DNA of 13,737 nucleotides, taken from NCBI GenBank assembly GCA_033763635.1, contig JANRKG010000126.1, positions 1 to 13,737 of the forward strand. Reading direction: 5' to 3'. The position numbers were made by a program, and so were the translations under genes. Position 1 is the stretch's first letter. Each line of letters begins with the position of its first letter. Below, piece by piece: positions 7,450 through 13,737 of this stretch. The notes under the pieces are model-generated. The model was not told the DNA's origin. It was given only the letters and a program-made list of their open reading frames with translations, and did not search any database. The stretch comes from JANRKG01 sp033763635 (lineage in GTDB: Bacteria; Cyanobacteriota; Cyanobacteriia; GCF-001939115).

Positions 7450-7914
7450 TTACCAACGGGTAAAAGGGTGTTTCATCAGATTGGAATTGTAGTAACGAGG
7501 ATCATGGGAAACCTCCTTCCCAACCCATTCAGGGAAGCGAATGGACTGCTTTTCGTGAGTGAGTTCGACCTCTGCCATCACTAACCCCTTATTTTCCCCT
7601 TCAAACTCATCCACTTCCCAGGTCAACCCCTCCCAGGGAATTTTGTAGCGAGTTTTCTCAATGAGAGGACGTTCACACAGACTATGGAGCATCTGACGGG
7701 CATCGTCTAAAGGAATGGGGTATTCAAATTCACTCCGCGATCGGCCAATCGTCGGCCCTTTAATCGTCAAAAACGCCTGATTCCCTGCAATTCTCACCCG
7801 AACGGTGCGGCCAATTCCCGCAGCAATATATCCTTGGCGATAAGGAGTGCCGACTCCTAACGATCGCCACCCATCCCCAATGACCAGAAATTTTCGTTCA
7901 ATTTCGATCGCCAT
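7450..7914 (-). CDS. CYTH domain protein (CthTTM-like triphosphatase family)
   Basis: Members fold into a metal-dependent tunnel that hydrolyses triphosphates (inorganic tripolyphosphate, ThTP or RNA 5' triphosphate), or more rarely act as class IV adenylate cyclases. The signature ExExK is EIERK at 4-8. Tunnel-lining residues include R39/R41, K52 (TIKG), E62/E64 (SEFEY), R89, D102/E103 (VDEFEG) and E115/E117 (MAEVEL). At 154 residues it is a stand-alone CYTH domain, the length of the short bacterial tripolyphosphatases; substrate cannot be told from sequence alone. Its ATG shares one base with the stop of the PfkB gene (TGATG at 7912-7916), implying translational coupling. No independent Shine-Dalgarno is evident. 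Confidence 0.9.
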   Translation of the reverse strand: MAIEIERKFLVIGDGWRSLGVGTPYRQGYIAAGIGRTVRVRIAGNQAFLTIKGPTIGRSRSEFEYPIPLDDARQMLHSLCERPLIEKTRYKIPWEGLTWEVDEFEGENKGLVMAEVELTHEKQSIRFPEWVGKEVSHDPRYYNSNLMKHPFTRW

Positions 7915-8891
7915 CAGATCGGATTTCCTGCCAGAAACGCTTCAACTGCTGCTGCTGTTGGTTGGGCGGCAATTGCCCCTGGATTGAGAGTTGTTAGGGC
8001 ACCAACTGCACTGGCGTATGCAGCTACTTGACGGGCTACCGCAGGATCGGATAAAGCCCGAATCCCCTGCTGGCAAAATTGGTGTAGAACCCCTGCCACA
8101 AAGCTATCTCCTGCCCCAGTGGTATCGACTGTTGTGACCGAAAATGCAGGCAAGCGTCCTTCATTTTCGCCCAGACAGTAAGCACATCCCTCCCCTCCCG
8201 CAGTAACCAACACTCCTTCTAAATTGCCTAAGCGATGGGTAATGGCACCTGGATCAGCAGTCCCGAATAACCAATCGGCTTCCTCATCCGATAGTTTTAG
8301 AAAATCCACTTGTTTGAGCAGCCAGTGAACTAAATCTTGGGCAGCCTCTAAATCAGGCCAAAACATCGATCGCCAGTTTACATCTACCAGAATCTTGACG
8401 TAATTCTGTTCTGCCAGAGCCAAACTCCGTTCTATTGCCGCCCGGCTATCTGGGTAAGCCAGTTCTAGCGTTCCCAACACCAAAAAATCAGCCTTCTCAA
8501 AAAGACCGGGAGATAACTGACTGGCCTGCAAAAATGTATCGGCAAACTCGGTTGTCTGACAATCCTTAAACCCAGCGAACGTGCGTTCCCCAGATTGCGA
8601 TCGTGTCACCAGCACCGTTCGAGTCGGAGCCGTTGGATGGGTTTGAATCCCAGTAATGTCCACTCCCAGCGTTTCCAGCAGCGTTTTTAGCTCTGTCCCC
8701 GCCACATCCTGCCCTACGCATCCAATAAACCCAGACGAGGTGCCCAGTTTCGCCAGCCCGCAAGCAACGTTAGCGGGAGCGCCACCGGGATAAGCAGTCC
8801 AGGATTCAACTTGATCAGGCGTTCTTTCGGGCTGGTCCGCCAGCGCATCAAACAAGACCTCACCCAGGCAAAGAACACGAGGCGGAGTCAT
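7914..8891 (-). CDS. PfkB-family carbohydrate kinase (fructokinase-like)
   Basis: Ribokinase-fold enzyme that phosphorylates a sugar with ATP in the cytoplasm. The 325 residues carry the N-terminal PfkB signature GGAPANVACGLAKLG (36-50) and the C-terminal signature DTTGAGDSFVAG (256-267) with catalytic Asp262. The start GEVLFDALAD (10-19) and the GGAPANVA form are typical of fructokinases, so fructose is the likeliest substrate, but related sugars cannot be excluded. The ATG at 8891 has no clear Shine-Dalgarno. The stop codon overlaps the start of the CYTH gene by one base, so the two are probably one transcription unit. DUF4168 lies 70 bases upstream on the same strand. Confidence 0.9.
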   Translation of the reverse strand: MTPPRVLCLGEVLFDALADQPERTPDQVESWTAYPGGAPANVACGLAKLGTSSGFIGCVGQDVAGTELKTLLETLGVDITGIQTHPTAPTRTVLVTRSQSGERTFAGFKDCQTTEFADTFLQASQLSPGLFEKADFLVLGTLELAYPDSRAAIERSLALAEQNYVKILVDVNWRSMFWPDLEAAQDLVHWLLKQVDFLKLSDEEADWLFGTADPGAITHRLGNLEGVLVTAGGEGCAYCLGENEGRLPAFSVTTVDTTGAGDSFVAGVLHQFCQQGIRALSDPAVARQVAAYASAVGALTTLNPGAIAAQPTAAAVEAFLAGNPI

Positions 8892-8961
8892 GGGGGCATT
8901 TGGTAAGGTTTATAGGCATCTAGCTTATCATTTTCCTCTCTCAGACTGCCTGTTAAGTTTT

Positions 8962-9423
8962 TTAACTCGCTTCCTGAAGCTGTGCTGCAACCCGTTCTCC
9001 AAATTCCGGGTCTGTATTTGCTAACCCCAAGAGTTGCAGATACTCTTGCCGAGTTAAACCATGAGTTTCAAGAATGTCAAAAGCTTCTGTTTCAATATCC
9101 CGTTCAATCCTACGAGATTCTGATTGACTCTCTGCCGCCTGAAGTTCTCCCTCCCGTCGCTCAATCAGAGCAACAACCTGGGAATAGGCTTGAATAAATT
9201 GGCTAATTTTTTCAGAAGAGATGCTGCTTGCATCTAAGGGAATCCGCAGAGGTACTGGCTCAGGACTCAATTCAACCGTTGAAGGGTCGATCGAAGCGGT
9301 GTCAGCCAAAGCTACAGGTTGCCCGGACCCAATCACAAGCCAAAGACAAATGATCAGAACCCTCAGGAATCCCCTGAAAAGTTGGTGATGCAAAAACCTC
9401 AAAAGCGTCTGAGCAAGCTTCAT
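8962..9423 (-). CDS. Secreted DUF4168 domain protein
   Basis: The 153-residue product begins with a basic/hydrophobic signal peptide (KLAQTLLRF...CLWLVIGSG, about 1-38) and a likely cleavage site ALA|D at 38-41. Residues about 71-150 match the DUF4168 pattern: ISSEKISQFIQAY, a long charged helix with ERREGELQAAE, then HGLTRQEYLQLL (121-132) and NTDPEFGERVAAQL. The family is widespread in cyanobacteria and of unknown function, thought to be periplasmic. The frame is open up to 9654, but I choose the ATG at 9423 because it begins the signal peptide and because the longer start would overlap the preceding gene by 145 bases. A TATAAT box at 9484-9489 on this strand supports the internal start. 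Confidence 0.85.
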   Translation of the reverse strand: MKLAQTLLRFLHHQLFRGFLRVLIICLWLVIGSGQPVALADTASIDPSTVELSPEPVPLRIPLDASSISSEKISQFIQAYSQVVALIERREGELQAAESQSESRRIERDIETEAFDILETHGLTRQEYLQLLGLANTDPEFGERVAAQLQEAS

Positions 9424-9483
9424 GGAACTGCTAGAACGAACCTGAAAGAGCTTGAAGCCCTTCTTGATAGGAAAGGTACGTTC

Positions 9484-9489
9484 ATTATA
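9484..9489 (-). promoter_or_regulatory. Candidate -10 box for the DUF4168 gene
   Basis: The minus strand reads a perfect TATAAT here, in the 86-base gap between the stop of the upstream gene and the ATG at 9423. The hexamer at the -35 spacing (9507-9512, TGAATA) is weak. A TTGACA lies only six bases upstream of the TATAAT, too close to be its partner. Confidence 0.45.
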
Positions 9490-9509
9490 GTTCCTTGTCA
9501 AATAGGTAT

Positions 9510-9842
9510 TCAGCAGTTCACGCAATCCTGTTGAAGCACCGCTTCTAGAGTATCGTCTTCTAAAGTACCCCCAGAAGTTTGAGCCACTTTCTGAAGCAGG
9601 TGCAATCGCCTGGGACTGGGACTCAAAGAATAAGCAAGACACAACTCGATCCAATGAATGACTTGTTCAAGCACAACTTCAAAAGAACCGGTGGTTTGAA
9701 TCCGGATCACCTGCCTGTTTCCGTAAGCTTCGATTAAGAGACGATCGTTGGCCAGGGTGACAACCTTGACAGGCTGATCACTATAAATGGAATGGATGAC
9801 TTGTAAAAGCAGTTGATTGTGGGGCAGGACAGTCGCATCCAT
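9510..9842 (-). CDS. Conserved-looking hypothetical protein, 110 residues
   Basis: I do not recognise a named domain. The product is soluble and mixed alpha/beta: a Leu/Ile-rich start (LLLQVIHSIY), strands around VKVVTLANDRLLIEAY and RQVIRIQTTGSF (27-54), and helices at 55-72 and 79-90. It ends in the unusual tail QQDCVNC with a CxxC pair at 107-110, which could bind metal or respond to redox, though nothing supports that further. The start ATG at 9842 has no strong Shine-Dalgarno. The gene is followed by DUF4168 and faces the PedR-like regulator across a 266-base divergent region. Codon use and CGATCG content resemble the neighbours, so I take it as a real gene. Confidence 0.65.
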   Translation of the reverse strand: MDATVLPHNQLLLQVIHSIYSDQPVKVVTLANDRLLIEAYGNRQVIRIQTTGSFEVVLEQVIHWIELCLAYSLSPSPRRLHLLQKVAQTSGGTLEDDTLEAVLQQDCVNC

Positions 9843-10108
9843 ACCGGGTCGGAAAAAACAAACGAAACTACCTTTTCAGAATAGAGATCTACGGAGGTAA
9901 CAAAAAGTTACGATGATCACAAATTCAAAGTTCTTCAAAGATTATTTACAAAGCTTATTTTGCTTGCAATTCATGATAAGCCTACCCGTTGCCTAATTAA
10001 CCTTCTCTAGATGGGAGGAAACGAAACTGAGCCGTCGCTTTTTCCAAGAACCCTCTAGAATTAAAGAAGGGATAAGTATATATACTATGTACGGGGACAA
10101 TTAATATT
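9843..10108. promoter_or_regulatory. Divergent intergenic region before the PedR-like gene
   Basis: This AT-rich region must carry promoters in both directions. Near the plus-strand gene, a 12-bp palindrome AGTATATATACT (10075-10086) contains TATACT as a possible -10 box. GGGGA (10093-10097) lies 11 bases before the ATG at 10109, a weak or distant ribosome binding site. GTAAC-AAAAA-GTTAC (9897-9911) is a small inverted repeat. No clear -35 box is seen. Confidence 0.4.
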
Positions 10109-10399
10109 ATGTCTGGGAGCGAGATTCAGAGCCAGGGAACGGGAATCCTTTCCGATCGAGAGTTACAGGTCATTGAGTTAGTGGCTGCTGGCTTAACCAA
10201 TCAAGAAATTGCTGAAAACCTCGCAATCAGTAAACGAACGGTTGACAACCATATTAGTAATATCCTCGATAAAACAGGAACTGATAACCGAGTTTCCCTG
10301 GTTCGTTGGGCTTTGAAGTGGGGGAAGGTGTGCCTGAACGAGGTAAATTGTTGTGCGTTACCCCAACGCAACGAGGATGGAAGCCCCCAAGCGCTATGA
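10109..10399 (+). CDS. pedR: Small LuxR-type transcriptional regulator, PedR-like
   Basis: The 96 residues are almost wholly a GerE/LuxR helix-turn-helix domain (about 15-72): LSDRELQVIELVAAGLTNQEIA, then the recognition helix in SKRTVDNHISNIL (41-53). There is no receiver or ligand-binding domain. This matches PedR (Ssl0564) of Synechocystis PCC 6803, a stand-alone regulator of photosynthesis-related genes whose activity is switched through thioredoxin and a conserved C-terminal Cys. Here Cys75, Cys81 and Cys82 lie in the segment VCLNEVNCC after the HTH, consistent with disulfide-based redox control. Assignment to PedR is from recalled similarity. The stop codon overlaps the next start (ATGA at 10396-10399), so the following gene is probably translationally coupled. 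Confidence 0.75.
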   Translation: MSGSEIQSQGTGILSDRELQVIELVAAGLTNQEIAENLAISKRTVDNHISNILDKTGTDNRVSLVRWALKWGKVCLNEVNCCALPQRNEDGSPQAL

Positions 10400-10692
10400 C
10401 AGTTGAGTTCACCCTACAAATTGCCAACCCTAACCTGACCCGGTTTCAAATTGAATGCCCTGGCCTTCCCCTTGCCGTTTATCGGGAAGTTGTGGCTCAT
10501 CTCCGTCAAGTTGAGGCCGTTGATGCCGGGCTGTTGACCCAACAATCCAAAGAGTTTGACTATTTCCAGAGTCAGGCTGGAGGGCTTTGGGTTCAGTTCT
10601 CTGAAGCATCTGATGCCCTGAGTCGGGAAAGGGTCGATCGCATTCTAAGGTATTATGGCGATCGGCATGGAGCGTGGCGTTCCCTTCCCTAA
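10396..10692 (+). CDS. Hypothetical protein coupled to the PedR-like gene
   Basis: The frame is open from 10306, but the ATG at 10396 is the better start: it forms an ATGA overlap with the regulator's stop, and the 30 residues upstream only re-read the regulator's 3' end in another frame. The resulting 98-residue protein opens with a beta-like stretch (VEFTLQIANPNLTRFQIECPG), then a helix (PLAVYREVVAHLRQVEAV), a central FDYFQSQAGGLWVQF and a C-terminal helix ending in RILRYYGDRHGAW. It is soluble, with no signal peptide or membrane segment. I recognise no named family; it looks like a conserved cyanobacterial protein. Coupling suggests a role linked to redox or light acclimation, which is inference only. 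Confidence 0.75.
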   Translation: MTVEFTLQIANPNLTRFQIECPGLPLAVYREVVAHLRQVEAVDAGLLTQQSKEFDYFQSQAGGLWVQFSEASDALSRERVDRILRYYGDRHGAWRSLP

Positions 10693-10733
10693 CGTTCGCC
10701 CAGTAATGTTCGCTCAGTTGCTAAATTCCCTCC

Positions 10734-10767
10734 GGTTCATCTTCTAATCTGGTTCATCTTCTAATCT
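10734..10767. repeat. Perfect 17-bp tandem duplication upstream of hisS
   Basis: GGTTCATCTTCTAATCT occurs twice without a gap, at 10734-10750 and 10751-10767, ending 25 bases before the hisS ATG. Just upstream, GTTCGCYCAGT is also repeated (10694-10704 and 10709-10719, one mismatch). Together the 100-base gap is largely made of two short duplications. They may be slippage products or affect hisS expression. Confidence 0.85.
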
Positions 10768-10792
10768 ATTTTCATTACTCGCTTAACGTTTC

Positions 10793-12082
10793 ATGGGCAC
10801 GATTCAAGCACTCCGAGGCACCAAAGACATTCTGCCTGAGATGGTGCATTACTGGCAGCGCATCGAGTCGATCGCGCGAGATGTTCTATCGAAAGCAACC
10901 TACCGCGAAATCCGTACGCCCATCTTTGAGCAGACTTCCCTGTTTGAAAGGGGGATTGGCGAAGCAACGGATGTGGTGGGCAAGGAAATGTACACCTTCC
11001 ACGATCGGGATACCCCTCCCCGCTCCCTCACCCTGCGTCCGGAGGGAACAGCGGGAGTCGTCCGCTCCTTTATTGAACACAGTCTGCATGCTCAAGGTGG
11101 GGTTCAGCGGCTCTGGTACACGGGGCCAATGTTCCGGTACGAAAAACCCCAGGCGGGGCGGCAACGGCAGTTTCACCAGTTGGGATTAGAGTTGTTGGGG
11201 AGCGCAGATCCCCGTGCGGATGCAGAAGTCATAGCGATCGCTACAGATATTTTGCGGGCCGTTGGGGTTCGGGATCTGCGATTGAGCTTGAATTCTGTAG
11301 GCAACCCAGAGGATCGCCAGCGTTACCGGGAAGCGCTGATTCAATACTTGACTCCCTATCAAGAGGAGTTGGATGCGGATTCTCAAAACCGTCTTACCCG
11401 CAATCCCCTCAGAATTTTGGATAGTAAGGACGAGCGAACTCAAAAGATTACTCAGGACGCTCCGAGCATCCTGGAGTATCTGGGTGCTGACTCCCAACAA
11501 CACTTTGAACAAGTGCGCCAGCTACTTACGGATTTGGGCATTACTTACGAACTAAATCCCCGTCTGGTAAGAGGGTTGGACTACTATACCCATACTGCTT
11601 TTGAAATGCAATCGGACGATCTGGGTGCCCAATCTACGGTGTGTGGTGGGGGGCGGTATGACGGGCTGGTGACAGAATTGGGAGGTCCGGCAACCCCAGC
11701 GGTGGGCTGGGCAATGGGACTGGAGCGATTGATCCTGCTGCTGCAACAAGCGGAACCTCTGTCAACGACCTCCCTGGATTTCTACCTGGCTTCCCGAGGC
11801 GATCGGGCTGAAGCTCAAGCCCTTGCATTGGCTCAGAAGTTGCGGCACCAGGGCTTTTCAGTGGAACTGGATTTAAGCAGGAGTCCCTTTGGCAAGCAAC
11901 TGAAGCGGGCCGATCGCAGTGGAGCCGGAGTCTGCCTGATCCTGGGAGATTCAGAAGCGGAAACTGAAACTGTTCAAATCAAATGGCTGCGATCGGGCGA
12001 ACAAGCGGCCCTTCCCCAATCCGACCTGCTGACTCAGGACGAGGTTTGGCGGCAAAAACTCCAGGCAGCGCGGGAAAATTAG
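10793..12082 (+). CDS. hisS: Histidine-tRNA ligase
   Basis: Class II aminoacyl-tRNA synthetase that charges tRNA-His with histidine in the cytoplasm. The 429 residues have the full bacterial architecture: RGTKDILP at the N terminus (8-15), motif 1 region with FERGIGEATDVVGKEMYTF (51-69), motif 2 TLRPEGTAGVVRSFIEH (80-96) followed by MFRYEKPQAGRQRQFHQLG (113-131), the histidine-specific LVRGLDYYTHTAFE (258-271) and CGGGRYDGL (284-292), motif 3 AVGWAMGLERL (303-313), then the anticodon-binding domain (about 328-425). All catalytic motifs are intact. No Shine-Dalgarno precedes the ATG. The gene has its own terminator at 12116-12155 and is probably transcribed alone or with the upstream pair. Confidence 0.97.
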   Translation: MGTIQALRGTKDILPEMVHYWQRIESIARDVLSKATYREIRTPIFEQTSLFERGIGEATDVVGKEMYTFHDRDTPPRSLTLRPEGTAGVVRSFIEHSLHAQGGVQRLWYTGPMFRYEKPQAGRQRQFHQLGLELLGSADPRADAEVIAIATDILRAVGVRDLRLSLNSVGNPEDRQRYREALIQYLTPYQEELDADSQNRLTRNPLRILDSKDERTQKITQDAPSILEYLGADSQQHFEQVRQLLTDLGITYELNPRLVRGLDYYTHTAFEMQSDDLGAQSTVCGGGRYDGLVTELGGPATPAVGWAMGLERLILLLQQAEPLSTTSLDFYLASRGDRAEAQALALAQKLRHQGFSVELDLSRSPFGKQLKRADRSGAGVCLILGDSEAETETVQIKWLRSGEQAALPQSDLLTQDEVWRQKLQAAREN

Positions 12083-12115
12083 TCCACGCTAGCCCGCGAA
12101 CACTTATTACAACGT

Positions 12116-12155
12116 GCGAATAGGGACACAGAAATACTGTGTCCCTATTCGCTTT
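12116..12155 (+). terminator. Strong hairpin terminator after hisS
   Basis: GCGAATAGGGACACAG (12116-12131) pairs perfectly with CTGTGTCCCTATTCGC (12137-12152) around the 5-base loop AAATA, followed by TTT. The 16-bp stem starts 33 bases after the hisS stop. The short T tract makes it a less canonical intrinsic terminator, but such long hairpins are common 3' of cyanobacterial genes. Confidence 0.8.
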
Positions 12156-12471
12156 CAATTCATCAGGTTATTCCAGATTTTATGTTCTAAATTGACGAGT
12201 AAAATTCTTTAATGAATCTAAATTTCTGTATCCCAGAATACTATATGAAATCTATTTAAAGAAGTTTAGGATTCGTAAAGAGTTAACGAGATCTTGGGGT
12301 TTGCTTAATCTCAACTCCCTACTATCACCTGTGTAAATACTGAGACTGTTAAACGTTGATTCAACGTTTGTAAAAGTAATGGGCGGTTCCCCTGAAATTG
12401 GGTTATTCCGTCGTGCTTTTGCATGGCTAACAGTCCGGCTGCTGCATTGTTGAGATAGGACCTTAGCAAGT
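12153..12471. other. AT-rich intergenic region before the phosphodiesterase gene
   Basis: No gene is seen. An inverted repeat AAACGTTGATTCAACGTTT (12351-12369; 8-bp arms, 3-base spacer) lies about 100 bases before the ATG and could be an operator or a leader hairpin. No Pho box (direct repeats like CTTAACCT) is evident. AGGA at 12457-12460 is the only Shine-Dalgarno-like sequence and is 11 bases from the ATG. Confidence 0.45.
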
Positions 12472-13680
12472 ATGTTTAATGTAATTAAGCTGGCACTTCT
12501 AACCACCATTGCTACAATGGCACTTCCGATCGGGTCAACTTTAGCAGCAACGCTCACGGGCACCCCTCCCATCGTCATTGGGCACCGGGGAGCCAGTGGA
12601 TACCGCCCTGAGCATACCCTGGCAGCTTACGAATTGGCGATCGACATGGGAGCCGACTACATTGAGCCAGACTTGGTGATTACCAAGGATGGTGTTTTGG
12701 TGGCCCGCCATGAGCCGATGCTGGCGGTTTTGAATGCAAACGGAACGCTGAACACCACAGATACCAGCACAAACGTCTATGAGATTCCCCAATTTGCTGA
12801 TCGCGTTCGCACCAAGGTACTGGACGGCGTTTCGGTGCGGGGTTGGTTTGTGGAAGACTTTACGCTGGCAGAATTGAAAACCCTGCGAGCGATCGAGCGG
12901 ATTCCTGCTCTTCGGCCCCAAAATACAGCTTTCGATCGCCAGTTTGAAGTTCCCACTCTTCAGGAAGTGATTGACCTGGCAAAACGGAAGAGTGCAGAAA
13001 CGGGACGCACGATCGGCATTTACCCTGAGACAAAACACCCCACTTATTTTGATAATTTGGGCCTCTCAATGGAGGAAAAGCTGGTCGAAATTCTCACTGC
13101 CAATGGCTATACCAGTGCGAATTCACCTGTCTTTATTCAGTCTTTTGAAGTCAGTAACTTGAAAGACTTGAAAACTCTGACAAACCTGCCGTTGGTTCAG
13201 CTCATTAGCGCCTCTGGCAGACCCTATGATTTTGTGGTCTCCGGTGACTCCCGCACCTATGCAGATCTGGCAACGAAAACGGGGTTAGCGGAAATTGCCA
13301 CCTATGCCTCTGGGGTTGGGGTAAATAAAAACTTACTGATTCCTAGAGATGCGTCTGGTAGACTCCTTAGCCCAACAACCGTGGTTCAAGATGCCCATGC
13401 GAATAACTTGATTGTGCATGGCTGGACATTTCGCAATGAAAATACCTTCCTGCCTTTAGATTTCCGAATTGGCACAAACCCCGCTGCTCAGGGCAATGCA
13501 GAGGCAGAATATGAAACCTTCTTTGCATTGGGCATTGATGGATTGTTTAGCGATAATCCGGATACTGCGGTAGCAGTTCGCAATCGGATTGCGTCTGTTC
13601 CCGAACCCAGTGCAGCCCTGGCTTTAGGAGCCTTCTCCCTGATTGCTTGGGGACAACGGAAGCGAATTCAGAAAGCCTAA
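12472..13680 (+). CDS. Secreted glycerophosphodiester phosphodiesterase with PEP-CTERM anchor
   Basis: Cleaves glycerophosphodiesters to glycerol 3-phosphate and an alcohol, outside the cytoplasm. A signal peptide spans about 1-26 (hydrophobic from Ile5, likely cut in STLAA). The GDPD domain (about 33-370) shows HRGASGYRPEHT (38-49) with catalytic His38 and Arg39, the metal ligands in EPD (65-67), KDGVLVARHEP (72-82) with His80, YPETKHP (184-190) and a closing GLFSDNPDTAV. The C terminus is a PEP-CTERM sorting signal: VPEPS (376-380), a hydrophobic stretch (381-394) and basic RKR (396-398). Such proteins are processed by an exosortase, not encoded here. Length (402) fits a GlpQ-type enzyme plus anchor. 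A phosphate-scavenging role is inferred. Confidence 0.92.
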   Translation: MFNVIKLALLTTIATMALPIGSTLAATLTGTPPIVIGHRGASGYRPEHTLAAYELAIDMGADYIEPDLVITKDGVLVARHEPMLAVLNANGTLNTTDTSTNVYEIPQFADRVRTKVLDGVSVRGWFVEDFTLAELKTLRAIERIPALRPQNTAFDRQFEVPTLQEVIDLAKRKSAETGRTIGIYPETKHPTYFDNLGLSMEEKLVEILTANGYTSANSPVFIQSFEVSNLKDLKTLTNLPLVQLISASGRPYDFVVSGDSRTYADLATKTGLAEIATYASGVGVNKNLLIPRDASGRLLSPTTVVQDAHANNLIVHGWTFRNENTFLPLDFRIGTNPAAQGNAEAEYETFFALGIDGLFSDNPDTAVAVRNRIASVPEPSAALALGAFSLIAWGQRKRIQKA

Positions 13681-13737
13681 GGTTCAGGTTTCCATCAGTC
13701 TATTTCCTTTCTTCAGGCGGCAACAGGGTGTTCTAAA

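Noticed and set aside
9897..9911. NtcA-type site (GTA-N8-TAC) at GTAACAAAAAGTTAC
   Set aside because: The spacing is nine bases, no -10 box sits at the proper distance, and a single short palindrome in AT-rich DNA is expected by chance.
10306..10395. Longer N terminus (30 extra residues) for the gene after the PedR-like regulator
   Set aside because: That stretch re-reads the regulator's 3' end in another frame; the ATGA overlap at 10396 gives the natural start.

Overview
The window reads as ordinary chromosome from a cyanobacterium, most likely a filamentous or Leptolyngbya-like type. The palindrome CGATCG, core of the cyanobacterial HIP1 repeat, occurs about 40 times by eye where about 3 would be expected by chance. 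The gene content agrees: a cyanobacterial-style DnaK ending in DVIDAEFSETK, a PedR-like small LuxR regulator, a DUF4168 protein, a kinase with the C-terminal module common in cyanobacteria, and a PEP-CTERM surface protein. I see no phage genes, transposase, CRISPR array or tRNA/rRNA gene.

Layout. 1-464 is non-coding: a 14-bp-period tandem repeat and two strong inverted repeats at the left edge, then plain sequence. 465-3883 is a minus-strand group read as Ser/Thr kinase, tRNA-dihydrouridine synthase, ornithine carbamoyltransferase (argF). A divergent intergenic region with repeated TTCTAA motifs separates it from a plus-strand stress module, a small heat-shock protein (4201-4776) and DnaK (5068-6976), closed by a textbook intrinsic terminator (7012-7045). 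7065-9842 is a second minus-strand group: a 110-residue protein of unknown function, a DUF4168 secreted protein, a PfkB sugar kinase whose stop overlaps the start of a CYTH phosphohydrolase, and a small coiled-coil membrane protein. From 10109 everything is on the plus strand: a PedR-like regulator overlapping an unknown 98-residue gene by ATGA, then hisS with a 16-bp hairpin terminator, and a secreted glycerophosphodiester phosphodiesterase with a PEP-CTERM anchor.

Function. The sHsp and DnaK form a holdase/refoldase pair. The PfkB/CYTH pair is translationally coupled. PedR ties transcription to photosynthetic redox state in Synechocystis. The phosphodiesterase probably scavenges phosphate from glycerophosphodiesters at the cell surface.

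The main anomaly is dnaK, which is frameshifted by one extra G in a run of nine at 5647-5655, exactly in the conserved DLGGGTFD motif. I found no convincing new multi-gene system. The best leads are that frameshift, the repeat/hairpin cluster at 7-154, the regulatory repeats before hsp20, the PEP-CTERM phosphodiesterase and the PedR-coupled unknown gene.
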